Below are positions 8,096-17,397 of a stretch of 64,000 nt of DNA, piece after piece; the first letter of the stretch is position 1; each line of letters starts with the position of its first letter. Both the position numbers and the translations under genes were made by a program. The stretch lies in contig JAKPTE010000008.1 in assembly GCA_029571215.1 (NCBI GenBank), positions 62,001 through 126,000 of the forward strand, given 5' to 3'. The notes below the pieces were generated by a model. The model was not told the origin of the DNA. It was given only the letters and a program-made list of their open reading frames with translations, and searched no databases. The stretch is from Bacteroidota bacterium. Lineage in GTDB: Bacteria; Bacteroidota; Bacteroidia; Bacteroidales; JAAYUG01.

Positions 8096-10144
8096 TTACC
8101 AGATGACGGCACGTTCTTCTTCGGACAGAAACATCGGATCTCCGGGTTTTACCTCAAAAGCCTTATAAAATTCGGGCATATTGCGCAGTGGTCCGTTTAC
8201 CCTGAATCTTCCCAAACTGTGGACATCTTCTTTTGTTCTTCGAAGTATTTCCTGTTCCCTGATATTCTGTGCCCAGACATGCGCATAACCAAGGAAGAAC
8301 CGCTGATCGGGCGTAAAACCGTCTATCTTTGCCTGGCTTTTGCCTTCATCTGTCATTTTAAAGGCTGTATAGGCGACATTAATTCCGCCCAGGTCGGCAA
8401 TATTTTCACCGAGAGTCAGTTTTCCGTTGGCATGAATTGAATCCAGCACAATAAACTGATCATACTGCTTTACCAGTACTTCCGCACGTTCATTGAAACG
8501 CTTTGCATCGTCCGGTGTCCACCATTCACGTAAATTGCCATCTTTATCAAATTTTCGTCCTTCATCATCAAAACCATGCGTCATTTCATGTCCTATGACC
8601 ATACCAATTGCTCCATAGTTTACTGCATCATCTGCAGTCATCGAAAAAAACGGTGGTTGAAGAATCCCTGCCGGGAATACAATTTCATTGTTCGAAGGAT
8701 TGTAATAGGCATTCACGGTTTGTGGCGTCATATGCCATTCCATGGGATCAACGGGCTTGTTCACCTTGGAAAGCATATAGGCCCGATTGAACCGCTCTGC
8801 TTCAATGACATTCTCAATATAACTGGTTTCACCAACCTTCAATTCCGAATAGTCGCGCCATTTATCCGGATATCCAATTTTAACTTTCATGGCAGCAAGT
8901 TTCTCGAGTGCCTTCTGTTTGGTGGTGTCACTCATCCAGGTCAGATTCTGTATGCGTTCTGCCAATGCTTTCCTCAGGTTTTCAACCAGCGTAAGCATTC
9001 TTTGTTTGGCTTCCGGAGGAAAATATTCCTTAACATATGCTTCTCCAATGGCCTCACCAAGGGCAGAACTTGCTGTGTTGAGAACCCGTTTCCAGCGTGG
9101 CTGCATTTCTTCCTTCCCTGACATGGCCTTTCCGTAAAACGCAAAATGTGCTTGCTCAAACGGCTCGCTCACATAGGGAGCTGATTCGTTCAGCACATTC
9201 CAGCAGAAATACAGTTTCCACGTTTCCACAGGAACCTTGTCAAGCAATGTTCCGGCCGCTTTAAAGAAATCAGGCTGAGCTACATTCACTTCTCCTGGAT
9301 CCTTTACCCCTATCCCTTCAAAATAACGTTTCCACGATATCTGTGGTACTTCTTTCTGCAAATCAGTCAGGGACATTTTATGGTACACATTATCCGGATC
9401 GCGCATGGCAAGACGCGGCATGGACACTTTGGCAAGCTGTGTTTCCAGATCAAAAATGGTTTGGGCAGCTTTCCTGGATTCATCCTCATTCCTGCCCGAC
9501 AGAATCAGGATTCTGGTAATATAGTCAAGATATTTTTCCCTGATTTCCTTCATGCGGGCATTGTCTTCCAGATAATAATCCCGGTCGGGCATCCCTAGTC
9601 CACCCTGCCATAGCCATGCCAGCATCCACCCGCTGTTTTTGCTGTCAGCTTCGGCAAACACGTTGAACAACGGTGTGATGGACTGGGCATGCAAACTGAT
9701 CAGAAATTCCTTCACTTCATCCCGGCTCTTTAATGCTTCAATTTGTTTTAGTACTGGCTCCAACGGCTTAATACCCGTCTGGTTGATGGTAACCGTATCC
9801 ATCCCGGTTTTTAGAAATAAACCTATTTTTCTGGCCACCGGATCGTCTGATCCTTCTGATTTCGCCATCTTTTCCGTAAGCTTCCTGAGAGCTTCCAGGT
9901 TCTCTTCCTGAAGTTTGTCAAACGTACCGTAACGACTGTATTCCGGCTTCAGAGGATTTTTCTGCATCCAGCCTCCGTTGGCATATTGATAAAAGTCAGT
10001 GCCCGGCTGTACCGAAAAATCCATATCATTCCTGTCAATGCCTGTAAATTTGTTTTGTTTCATACACGAAATGGTCACTATGCTGATATAAAGAAAAAGT
10101 ACGCCTGAACGGACTAGAAAACGTTTATGGTTTGCTTGTTTCAT
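8096..10144 (-). CDS. M13-family zinc metallopeptidase (neprilysin/PepO-like), putative lipoprotein
   Basis: A 682-residue endopeptidase of the neprilysin family. The N-terminus is a signal peptide ending near Cys27 (ISIVTISCMK), so it is probably lipid-anchored outside the cytoplasm. The N-terminal M13 domain starts with DFSVQPGTDFYQYANGGW. The peptidase domain carries NAYYNPSNNEIVFPAGILQ, the zinc motif HEMTH (His519, Glu520, His523), the third ligand region GENIADLGG (Glu), and a C-terminus with RVNGPLRNMPEFYKAF. All catalytic residues are present, so it should be active on small peptides. It lies 36 bases after rocD on the same strand and is followed by a strong terminator. Confidence 0.95.
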   Translation of the reverse strand: MKQANHKRFLVRSGVLFLYISIVTISCMKQNKFTGIDRNDMDFSVQPGTDFYQYANGGWMQKNPLKPEYSRYGTFDKLQEENLEALRKLTEKMAKSEGSDDPVARKIGLFLKTGMDTVTINQTGIKPLEPVLKQIEALKSRDEVKEFLISLHAQSITPLFNVFAEADSKNSGWMLAWLWQGGLGMPDRDYYLEDNARMKEIREKYLDYITRILILSGRNEDESRKAAQTIFDLETQLAKVSMPRLAMRDPDNVYHKMSLTDLQKEVPQISWKRYFEGIGVKDPGEVNVAQPDFFKAAGTLLDKVPVETWKLYFCWNVLNESAPYVSEPFEQAHFAFYGKAMSGKEEMQPRWKRVLNTASSALGEAIGEAYVKEYFPPEAKQRMLTLVENLRKALAERIQNLTWMSDTTKQKALEKLAAMKVKIGYPDKWRDYSELKVGETSYIENVIEAERFNRAYMLSKVNKPVDPMEWHMTPQTVNAYYNPSNNEIVFPAGILQPPFFSMTADDAVNYGAIGMVIGHEMTHGFDDEGRKFDKDGNLREWWTPDDAKRFNERAEVLVKQYDQFIVLDSIHANGKLTLGENIADLGGINVAYTAFKMTDEGKSQAKIDGFTPDQRFFLGYAHVWAQNIREQEILRRTKEDVHSLGRFRVNGPLRNMPEFYKAFEVKPGDPMFLSEEERAVIW

Positions 10145-10180
10145 ATGAAATGTATTTTATTGATCTGTAATCCATTATGA

Positions 10181-11392
10181 TCAACTGAACTGCAGGAGAG
10201 TTTTCTTGATAATGTCCAGAGCTTCCCTCAGTTGTTCCTCAGTGATTACCAGAGGAGGAGCAAAACGAATGATATGTTGATGGGTAGGTTTGGCCAGAAG
10301 GCCATTCTCTTTCAGTGCCAGACAAACATCCCACGCTTCCTTCCCGTTTTTGGGACGTATTACAATGGCATTCAGTAATCCTTTTCCCCTGACGATTTCA
10401 ACCATATCATGCCGGAACGCTTTTAATTCCTGCCGGAAAATTTCACCAAGCCGGGCTGCATTATCCGGGAGTTTTTCGTCACGAATCACTTCAAGCGCAG
10501 CAATGGCAACCTTGGCAGCAAGAGGATTCCCTCCGAAAGTGGATCCATGTTCCCCCGGTTTGATACACAACATAATATCATCGTCAGCCAGGACGGCTGA
10601 AATAGGCATAACACCGCCGCTTAGCGCCTTTCCAAGAATGAGAATGTCGGGCCGAACCCCTTCATGATCGCAGCAGAGCATCTTTCCTGTACGCCCGATT
10701 CCCGTCTGCACTTCATCGGCAATAAACAGAACGTTTTTCTTTCTGCACAATTCATAAGCCTTTTTGATATATCCTTCATCAGGTACATATACACCGGCTT
10801 CTCCCTGGATGGGTTCAACCAGAAATCCTGCTACATTCGGATTTTCAAGTGCTTTTTCAAGTGCAGGAATATTATTATAAGGTATCTTTATAAAACCCGG
10901 TGTATAGGGACCAAAACCTTTGTAGGAATCCGGGTCAGTTGACATGGAAATTACTGTGATGGTCCGGCCATGGAAATTTCCCTCACAGACAATGATCTGT
11001 GCCTCATTTTCCGGTATCCCTTTTTTTTCGTATGCCCACTTCCGGCAAAGTTTCAGGGCTGTCTCATCACCTTCTGCCCCGGTGTTCATTGGTAATACCT
11101 TATCATAACCAAAGTACCGGGTAACAAATTCTTCATATTCACCCAGTGCACTGTTATAGAAAGCCCTTGATGTAAGTGTAAGCTTTTTAGCCTGAGTAAC
11201 CAGGGCATTAATAATCTTTGGATGGCAATGTCCTTGATTTACAGCCGAGTAAGCTGAGAGAAAATCAAAATACCTCTTTCCGTCTGTGTCCCATACATAT
11301 ACGCCTTCACCCTTGTCCAGTACAACCGGCAACGGATGGTAATTATGCGCTCCGTATTTGTTCTCTCTTTCAATGTAATCCTTTGCTGTCAT
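10181..11392 (-). CDS. rocD: Ornithine--oxo-acid aminotransferase
   Basis: Class III PLP aminotransferase converting ornithine and 2-oxoglutarate to glutamate semialdehyde and glutamate. Motifs: [16 protein letters not shown] at the N-terminus, [35 protein letters not shown], and the PLP-lysine region [19 protein letters not shown]. The [13 protein letters not shown] motif binds phosphate of the neighbouring subunit. The ATG at 11392 ([10 protein letters not shown], 403 residues) is preferred; the in-frame ATG at 11419 adds nine residues with no family match. It lies upstream of the M13 peptidase gene on the same strand. Acetylornithine aminotransferase is the alternative, but the YGAHNYHP N-terminus favours RocD. 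Confidence 0.92.
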   Translation of the reverse strand: MTAKDYIERENKYGAHNYHPLPVVLDKGEGVYVWDTDGKRYFDFLSAYSAVNQGHCHPKIINALVTQAKKLTLTSRAFYNSALGEYEEFVTRYFGYDKVLPMNTGAEGDETALKLCRKWAYEKKGIPENEAQIIVCEGNFHGRTITVISMSTDPDSYKGFGPYTPGFIKIPYNNIPALEKALENPNVAGFLVEPIQGEAGVYVPDEGYIKKAYELCRKKNVLFIADEVQTGIGRTGKMLCCDHEGVRPDILILGKALSGGVMPISAVLADDDIMLCIKPGEHGSTFGGNPLAAKVAIAALEVIRDEKLPDNAARLGEIFRQELKAFRHDMVEIVRGKGLLNAIVIRPKNGKEAWDVCLALKENGLLAKPTHQHIIRFAPPLVITEEQLREALDIIKKTLLQFS

Positions 11393-11614
11393 AGTCTTGC
11401 ATATTAATGAATGAAACATATTGTTGAAGCGTCAAATTTATATGTATTTTGTTGAATCGTAGGAAATTTTTATCATGTTTTTCATTTTTTGCCATTTTAT
11501 CTAAACACCTTACTTTCGAAAAAATATACAAACTTTGCACGCAAAAGCCAACATACAGAACCTAAACTCCTCCATTACCATACAAGAAACATAAAACAAT
11601 TTAAACTAAATACT

Positions 11615-12169
11615 ATGCCTGTCAATGATCTTATTCTCCAACGCCGCTCTGCACTGGCTTTTTCATCCGAACCTCTTGATGCCGAAACGCTGGCAAGTTT
11701 ATTCGAAGCGGCCCGTTGGGCTCCGTCATCATCAAATCTTCAACCGTGGTTATTCCTGTATGCCCAGTCCCAGCAGACTGATTTGTTTCAGGCTATACTA
11801 TCTGCACTGAACGAAGGAAACCAGATCTGGGCAAAGGACGCCTCCCTGCTGATAGTGACACTGGCCCGGACAGTTACGGAAGAAAAGAACACGCCTAATC
11901 CCTACGCATGGCACGATTGCGGACTTGCCCTACAAAACCTTCTGCTTCAGGCAACATATCTCGGTCTGGCTGCTCACCCTATGGGAGGCTTTGATCCCAA
12001 AAAACTTATTGACAATTTACATATTCCTCCTTTTTATCAGCCGGTTACGGTAAGTGCTATTGGCTGGCCAGGAAATCCCGATCAACTTCCGGAGTATCTT
12101 CATAAACGGTTATCCTCTCCTCGGACAAGAAAAGACACTGCCGATATTGTGCGAAATACCTTTTTCTGA
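11615..12169 (+). CDS. Nitroreductase-family protein
   Basis: FMN-dependent NAD(P)H oxidoreductase fold of 184 residues. The FMN site is suggested by LQRRSALAFSSEPLD, the WAPSSSNLQPWLFLYA segment and GLAAHPMGGFDPKKL; AIGWPGNPDQLPE is the usual C-terminal segment. The start at 11615 is chosen because MPVNDLILQRRS aligns with the family start, while the upstream frame to 11489 codes for 42 unrelated residues. The substrate cannot be told from sequence. It stands alone: rocD upstream is divergent and a TonB receptor follows after 222 bases. Confidence 0.88.
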   Translation: MPVNDLILQRRSALAFSSEPLDAETLASLFEAARWAPSSSNLQPWLFLYAQSQQTDLFQAILSALNEGNQIWAKDASLLIVTLARTVTEEKNTPNPYAWHDCGLALQNLLLQATYLGLAAHPMGGFDPKKLIDNLHIPPFYQPVTVSAIGWPGNPDQLPEYLHKRLSSPRTRKDTADIVRNTFF

Positions 12170-12391
12170 GCAGGTATTAAATTCTGTTGTCATTTAATAT
12201 GCCAGGCTTGCAGAATGATTACCGGGTGACTTCGCTGAAAGGAAATCGGTTGCTAAAGAAAGGTTAATTTTATTTTAACTGAGCCTTAATCAACCTTCTA
12301 TAATCCACTCAAAATTTACGATAACTTAATAATGCTTTCATGTTTGCATGAAGCATGAACAGTTACTTTGGGGTATGAAATTTATCCCCCA

Positions 12392-15286
12392 ATGAAGCAT
12401 TTTTTTAAAGTAATTGATACATTTATTATTTCCCTTTTTTATGCAACTTCAGCTTTTGCACAGAGTGGTGCTATTCAGGGTACGATTACCGATGCCAAAA
12501 CGGGAGAGTCACTTATCGGCACCAATATTGTGCTTCAGGGTACCTATACTGGAACAACATCTGACCTTGAAGGCAACTTTAAACTCGCCAATATTCCTCC
12601 TGGCACCTATAATCTTGTTGTTTCCTATATTTCCTATGACCAGCAGATTTTACGCATTACGGTTAAAAATAATGAAACAACCCGGGTGGACGTCAAACTC
12701 GAACCGGCAACCCTGGAAATAGAATCAGTCAAAGTAACTGCTGTAAGGAAGACCAATACTGAAATGGCTCTCATCAGCAGCCTGAAAGCAAGCAATGTGG
12801 TTGCCAATGGTATTTCTAACCAGCAAATTATCCGTTCACAGGATAAGGACGCATCCGAAGTGGTGCGTCGTGTACCTGGTATTACCATCCGCGATGGCCG
12901 GTTTGTGATTGTAAGGGGTCTGGTAGAGCGTTATAATGTTACCTGGCTGAACGGAATTCCGGCTCCCAGCTCGGAACCGGATATGCGATCATTTTCCTTT
13001 GACCTGATTCCTTCAAGCCAGATTGACAACATTGTAATTTACAAAACACCGGCTCCCGAACTCCCTGCCGATTTTGCCGGAGCAGCTATCCAGATCTCTT
13101 CTCTCGGCATTTCTGACAGAAATTCTGTTTCAATTGCTTATTCTGCCGGATTCATCGAAGGTACTACTTTTCGGAAATACTATTCCTACAAAGGCGGCAA
13201 ATATGACTGGCTTGGATTTGATGACGGAACCAGAGCTCTTCCTGCCGGATTTCCTTCAACAAAAGACTTTAGGGCTCTGGCCTCTAATTCCTCAGACGCG
13301 GATAAACTCAGAATACAGGAAATAGGCCGAAGCTTCAATAAAATATGGACGCCCTTTGCTTCAAGTTCCGCTCCTCTGAATCAAAACCTGAACATAGCCT
13401 TTACCCGACGTGTCCTGCTGGGTAAAAGTTCGCTTGGGCTGGTTTCGTCAGTCCTTTACAACAGGACCACCGACTCAGAACACATTCTCCGGCAAGGTTT
13501 TCAGGCTTACAACACCATCCTGGATAAATCGAATCCCTATTATATATATAACGATAACAAATTTAAGCAAACTTCCCGCATAGGGGCATTGCTGAACATG
13601 AACTTGGTTTTCGGAAATAACCAGAAGATAGAATTCAGAAATCTTGTTAACCAACAGGGAGCTTCAACTACAACCCTGCGCAGAGGTCAGAATTTTTATG
13701 GTGGTAATTACGAGAAAAACTACGAACTCGATTACCAGTCAAGGCTTACTTATACTTCGTCACTGGGCGGAAAACATACCCTCTTTAACCAGCTCACATC
13801 CTTTGACTGGAATGCCGGGTATGCATACGCTGATCAGAACAGACCTGATATACGTCGTGTTCAGACAAGCCTTTCGGGAGACCTTGACCCGAAACTGGAC
13901 CCGTTTCGTATTGGGGTTAATTTCAATGCTGACCCAAAAATGCTGGGACGTCTGTTTTTGCAGAATCATGAACATCTTAAAAATCTAAATATCAATATTT
14001 CCCAGAAAATTCCTCTGGGTAGTTTTGTCCCTGAACTGAAGGCAGGGTTTCTTTATACCGACCTGTCGAGAACGTTCACTGCCCGTAATATAGGTTTTGC
14101 CTTTGCCAATATTTTTAAGTTCAACTGGAGCATGGTACAGCTTCCTGTTGATTCCTCAGATTTTTCTCCTTCGTTTTTTGGAAAAATCAATGATTTGTTC
14201 AGCAACGAAAACATCAATCCCTTAACAGGTCTTAAGATTGATGAGTCAACCAATAAATCCGATTCCTATCAGGCCTGGAACAAAACCTATGCTACCTACA
14301 TCGGACTGGTAATTCCTCTGTTGAATAGAATCAAAATTTATTCCGGAGTACGCTACGAAAACAATGCCCAGCGTCTTTACGGGCACCTCGAAACAGGTGA
14401 CAGCATCCGGGTTAACAATGTTTTTAAGGATTTATTTCCATCAGTAAACCTGACTTTTAATGTCTCAAGCGATCTATTGCTTCGTTTTGCCTATGGAAAA
14501 ACCGTGAACCGTCCTGAATTCCGCGAAATCAGCCCATTTGCCTTCTTTGATTTTGACGAAAATGCAAGCATCTACGGTAACCCTGCCCTTAAAAACGCAT
14601 ACATCCACAATACCGACCTGCGGCTCGAATGGTATCCTTCGCAGGGAGAAATTGTATCGTTGGGTGTTTTCAATAAAAACTTCATTGATCCTATCGAAAA
14701 AAAACTGGTCAATGTCGGAAGTGGATACAATTACACTTTCCGGAATGCCAATTCAGCTTATTCCAGAGGGGTTGAACTCGATATGCGCAAATCATTCCTG
14801 TTTCTGGAAAATTCGTCCTCATTTTTCCATCTGTTGAAAGATTTTACCCTTGTTTTCAATGGCTCACTCATCCAAAGCCAGATCAACAATCCCGACCCAA
14901 ATGAACGGGATTCAGTAAGGGTGCTGCAGGGACAATCCCCCTATATTTTGAATGCAGGTTTATACTATCAGAACGATAAATCAGGCCTTTCCCTGTCAGC
15001 ATTGTACAATGTCATTGGCAAGCGAATCGATTATATCGGCGACCTCGAAACACCACATATCTGGGAAATGCCTTTCCATTCGCTCGATTTTACTTTCAGC
15101 ATAAAAACCGGACGGTTTGTTACAATCAAACTTGGTGCAAAGAATGTGCTGAATGATACTGTATTGTTCAGACAATACGAAGAGCCTGTGCTGAAAGATA
15201 CGCAGGTAAAAGTTACCCGCATCCAGGTCACCAGAAAATATGTACCTGGCCGACAGTTTTCCTGCGGAATATCATTAACCTTCTGA
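12392..15286 (+). CDS. TonB-dependent outer-membrane receptor with CarboxypepD_reg-like domain
   Basis: A 964-residue outer-membrane receptor. Residues 1-24 are a signal peptide ending ATSAFA. Residues about 26-110 are a carboxypeptidase-regulatory-like beta sandwich (GTITDAKTGESLIGTNIVLQ, PPGTYNLVVSYISY). The plug follows (SEVVRRVPGITIRDGRFVIV, VIYKTPAPELPADFAGA) and then a beta barrel with aromatic strand ends up to a final Phe. ATG 12392 is preferred to the in-frame TTG at 12368, which would put eight residues before the signal peptide. TTTG at 12342 and TTACTTTG at 12363 resemble a Bacteroidota promoter with one mismatch. It is followed by the gene of an exported T9SS cargo protein, a possible surface partner. 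Confidence 0.93.
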   Translation: MKHFFKVIDTFIISLFYATSAFAQSGAIQGTITDAKTGESLIGTNIVLQGTYTGTTSDLEGNFKLANIPPGTYNLVVSYISYDQQILRITVKNNETTRVDVKLEPATLEIESVKVTAVRKTNTEMALISSLKASNVVANGISNQQIIRSQDKDASEVVRRVPGITIRDGRFVIVRGLVERYNVTWLNGIPAPSSEPDMRSFSFDLIPSSQIDNIVIYKTPAPELPADFAGAAIQISSLGISDRNSVSIAYSAGFIEGTTFRKYYSYKGGKYDWLGFDDGTRALPAGFPSTKDFRALASNSSDADKLRIQEIGRSFNKIWTPFASSSAPLNQNLNIAFTRRVLLGKSSLGLVSSVLYNRTTDSEHILRQGFQAYNTILDKSNPYYIYNDNKFKQTSRIGALLNMNLVFGNNQKIEFRNLVNQQGASTTTLRRGQNFYGGNYEKNYELDYQSRLTYTSSLGGKHTLFNQLTSFDWNAGYAYADQNRPDIRRVQTSLSGDLDPKLDPFRIGVNFNADPKMLGRLFLQNHEHLKNLNINISQKIPLGSFVPELKAGFLYTDLSRTFTARNIGFAFANIFKFNWSMVQLPVDSSDFSPSFFGKINDLFSNENINPLTGLKIDESTNKSDSYQAWNKTYATYIGLVIPLLNRIKIYSGVRYENNAQRLYGHLETGDSIRVNNVFKDLFPSVNLTFNVSSDLLLRFAYGKTVNRPEFREISPFAFFDFDENASIYGNPALKNAYIHNTDLRLEWYPSQGEIVSLGVFNKNFIDPIEKKLVNVGSGYNYTFRNANSAYSRGVELDMRKSFLFLENSSSFFHLLKDFTLVFNGSLIQSQINNPDPNERDSVRVLQGQSPYILNAGLYYQNDKSGLSLSALYNVIGKRIDYIGDLETPHIWEMPFHSLDFTFSIKTGRFVTIKLGAKNVLNDTVLFRQYEEPVLKDTQVKVTRIQVTRKYVPGRQFSCGISLTF

Positions 15287-15602
15287 CAAAAAAGTGCGTT
15301 GATGCCTTCCGCCTGTGCCGGATTCCTGGTTGAAAAACAGAGGTCCAAGTGTGCCTGATAATATGCCGTTATGTATTGGAAGCCAAACGAAGGATTACAG
15401 GAATCACCTCGGAGCTTTATCCTCCGTTTTAGAAATGCATCTCTTGCTTCAGATTCATTTTTTGGGTTGGATTAATTTTTTGTTAGATCGTAATGAATCT
15501 AATGTTAGTTCTCCTTTTTTGTTCATGGATAAATAACCCTGCTTTAAAACTGGCATAAAGTAGCCGGAATAATTTTGACCTGTAATTTTAAACCAAATAT
15601 CT
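15287..15602. other. Intergenic region between TonB receptor and T9SS protein genes
   Basis: There is no convincing gene here. A small hairpin, CGGAG/CTCCG with a 7-base loop followed by TTTT (15410-15430), may be a weak terminator for the receptor gene. The last 60 bases hold a perfect TAnnTTTG box, listed separately. The rest is AT-rich and featureless to my reading. Confidence 0.5.
15570..15577 (+). promoter_or_regulatory. Bacteroidota-type -7 promoter box (TAATTTTG)
   Basis: An exact match to the Bacteroidota -7 consensus TAnnTTTG, 25 bases before the ATG of the T9SS cargo gene. No clear -33 TTTG is seen at the expected distance, so the call rests on the -7 box and its position. It would let this gene be transcribed apart from the TonB receptor upstream. 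Confidence 0.5.
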
Positions 15603-17183
15603 ATGAAAAGATTTGTACTTGCTTCAGTTGTGCTTTTTCTTGCACTGGCAGGAATAAGAGCTCAGACAATCAACAATGCATTTTTCGATCAGGTTTTATA
15701 CAGGGGAGCGTTTGGCTCAACTGACTGGACCCAGGGTTGGGCAAACTGGGATCCCCAGAATACCAATTATCCGGCAACAACGGTTACTGTTCCGGGAGGT
15801 GATATTTCGGCAAATACTACCTGGACAAAAAACAATGTGTACCTTCTCGATGGCTGGGTATATGTGGTGGATGGTGTTACTCTGACCATTGAGCCAGGCA
15901 CTGTGATCCGTGGCAGTAAGGCCAACAAAGGCGCACTGATAGTGGAACCGGGTGGAAAAATCATTGCCAGAGGTACTAAGGACGAACCGATTGTTTTTAC
16001 ATCCAATGAACCTGCCGGCCAACGCACCTATGGCGATTGGGGCGGATTGATTGTCTGCGGCCGTTCAATCGTAAATAAGGCCAATCCTCAGATTGAGGGA
16101 GGTCCCCGCACTATTTACGGAGGAGACATCGATGCCGACAGTTCCGGCGTTCTTTCCTTTATAAGAATCGAATTTCCCGGAATCGCTTTCCAGCCCGACA
16201 AGGAAATCAACGGATTAACCTTTGGTGCCGTGGGAAGCAAAACCCAGGTGGATCATATTCAGGTTTCTTTCAGTGGGGATGATTCTTATGAATGGTTTGG
16301 TGGCTCAGTAAATGCAAAATACCTCATCGCCTATAAGGGATGGGACGACGATTTTGATACCGATTATGGTTATCATGGGATGGTGCAGTTTGGCGTTTCC
16401 CTGCGTGATCCTCAGATTGCCGACCCGGGCTCGAAATCAAACAGCTTCGAATCGGATAACGACGGCAGTGGTTCTGCTGCCACACCATTTACCACAGCTG
16501 TATTTAGCAACATTAGCTCTTTTGGGCCTCTGGCCACCCCACAAACCCCAATCAGCGGTGATTATCTCAGATCTATGCACCTGAGAAGAAATACCAAACT
16601 TCAGATTTATAATACTGTACTGGCAGGATGGCCTACCGGTCTTTACATTGAAGGTCCCTCCATCCAGAATGCCAAAAACGATGAATTGAAGGTTTATTTC
16701 TCCGTTATGGCCGGTATGACAAATTTCTTCGGTGTAAAATCCGGAGAGGACTGGCCTACAGTCGCTGAAGAAGCCGCATGGTATTTCGATGCATCGCGTA
16801 GCAATGATACCCTCATCTCCAATTCGGAGCTTAAAATTGCTAATCCGTTTGTTCAGGACGGCACTCCTGATTTCCTCCCGCTGGCCGGTTCTCCGCTTCT
16901 CCGGGGCTCCAGCTGGGATGTGAATGCTGTCAGTAAAATCGTTGCCGGTAACAATGTTCAGATATATCCAAATCCTGCAACCGAAACTATTACTGCTTCT
17001 TCGGATGTTTCTATTAGGAGCATTACCATTGCCAATCTGCTGGGTCAGACAATCCGGCAGCAGAACATGATTAACCGGAAAGTTGTATCTGTTAATATCT
17101 CCGATCTGCCGAACGGAATTTATTTCCTCGTCACAAGAAATGAAGACAATACAACTACCGCAATAAAGTTTATGAAGAGGTAA
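15603..17183 (+). CDS. Secreted protein with type IX secretion (Por) sorting domain
   Basis: A 526-residue exported protein. Residues 1-20 are a signal peptide (VLFLALAGIRAQ). The middle has a repetitive, probably right-handed beta-helix-like fold: LTIEPGTVIRGSKANKGALI, GKIIARGTKDEPIVFTS and YGDWGGLIVCGRS, as in a common Bacteroidota surface-protein family. The last 75 residues are a type A T9SS sorting domain: VQIYPNPATETI, ITIANLLGQTI, SDLPNGIYFLV, ending in a basic tail. It would therefore cross the outer membrane through the type IX system and be surface-attached or released. It follows a TonB receptor gene and may be its partner; the ligand is unknown. Confidence 0.9.
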   Translation: MKRFVLASVVLFLALAGIRAQTINNAFFDQVLYRGAFGSTDWTQGWANWDPQNTNYPATTVTVPGGDISANTTWTKNNVYLLDGWVYVVDGVTLTIEPGTVIRGSKANKGALIVEPGGKIIARGTKDEPIVFTSNEPAGQRTYGDWGGLIVCGRSIVNKANPQIEGGPRTIYGGDIDADSSGVLSFIRIEFPGIAFQPDKEINGLTFGAVGSKTQVDHIQVSFSGDDSYEWFGGSVNAKYLIAYKGWDDDFDTDYGYHGMVQFGVSLRDPQIADPGSKSNSFESDNDGSGSAATPFTTAVFSNISSFGPLATPQTPISGDYLRSMHLRRNTKLQIYNTVLAGWPTGLYIEGPSIQNAKNDELKVYFSVMAGMTNFFGVKSGEDWPTVAEEAAWYFDASRSNDTLISNSELKIANPFVQDGTPDFLPLAGSPLLRGSSWDVNAVSKIVAGNNVQIYPNPATETITASSDVSIRSITIANLLGQTIRQQNMINRKVVSVNISDLPNGIYFLVTRNEDNTTTAIKFMKR

Positions 17184-17200
17184 TTGATTGTAAAGTTTTT

Positions 17201-17237
17201 AAAAAGAGCTGTCTCAAAAAAAGAGGCAGCTCTTTTT
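17201..17237 (+). terminator. Rho-independent terminator between convergent genes
   Basis: A 15-bp stem with one G-T wobble (AAAAAGAGCTGTCTC against GAGGCAGCTCTTTTT) closes a loop of seven A. A-run and T-run flanks make it usable on both strands. It follows the T9SS cargo gene by 17 bases; the convergent TonB receptor gene ends 160 bases further on and may also use it. Confidence 0.85.
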
Positions 17238-17397
17238 GCTTTGGCACCTGTGAGAATCAGACCCTGAATGGTGCAGCCAGGAAGCGGCAAATGATGACCA
17301 AATTAACGGAACAGTCAACAGGGAAATTTATCCTCTGCTCGCCCATAGGGATTAGCAACTTTAGCTCTCTGATATATCAAATTTTATAAAGGTTTGC

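Noticed and set aside
15410-15430. Strong terminator after the TonB receptor gene
   Set aside because: Only a 5-bp stem and a short T-run; too weak to list as its own feature, mentioned only within the intergenic entry.
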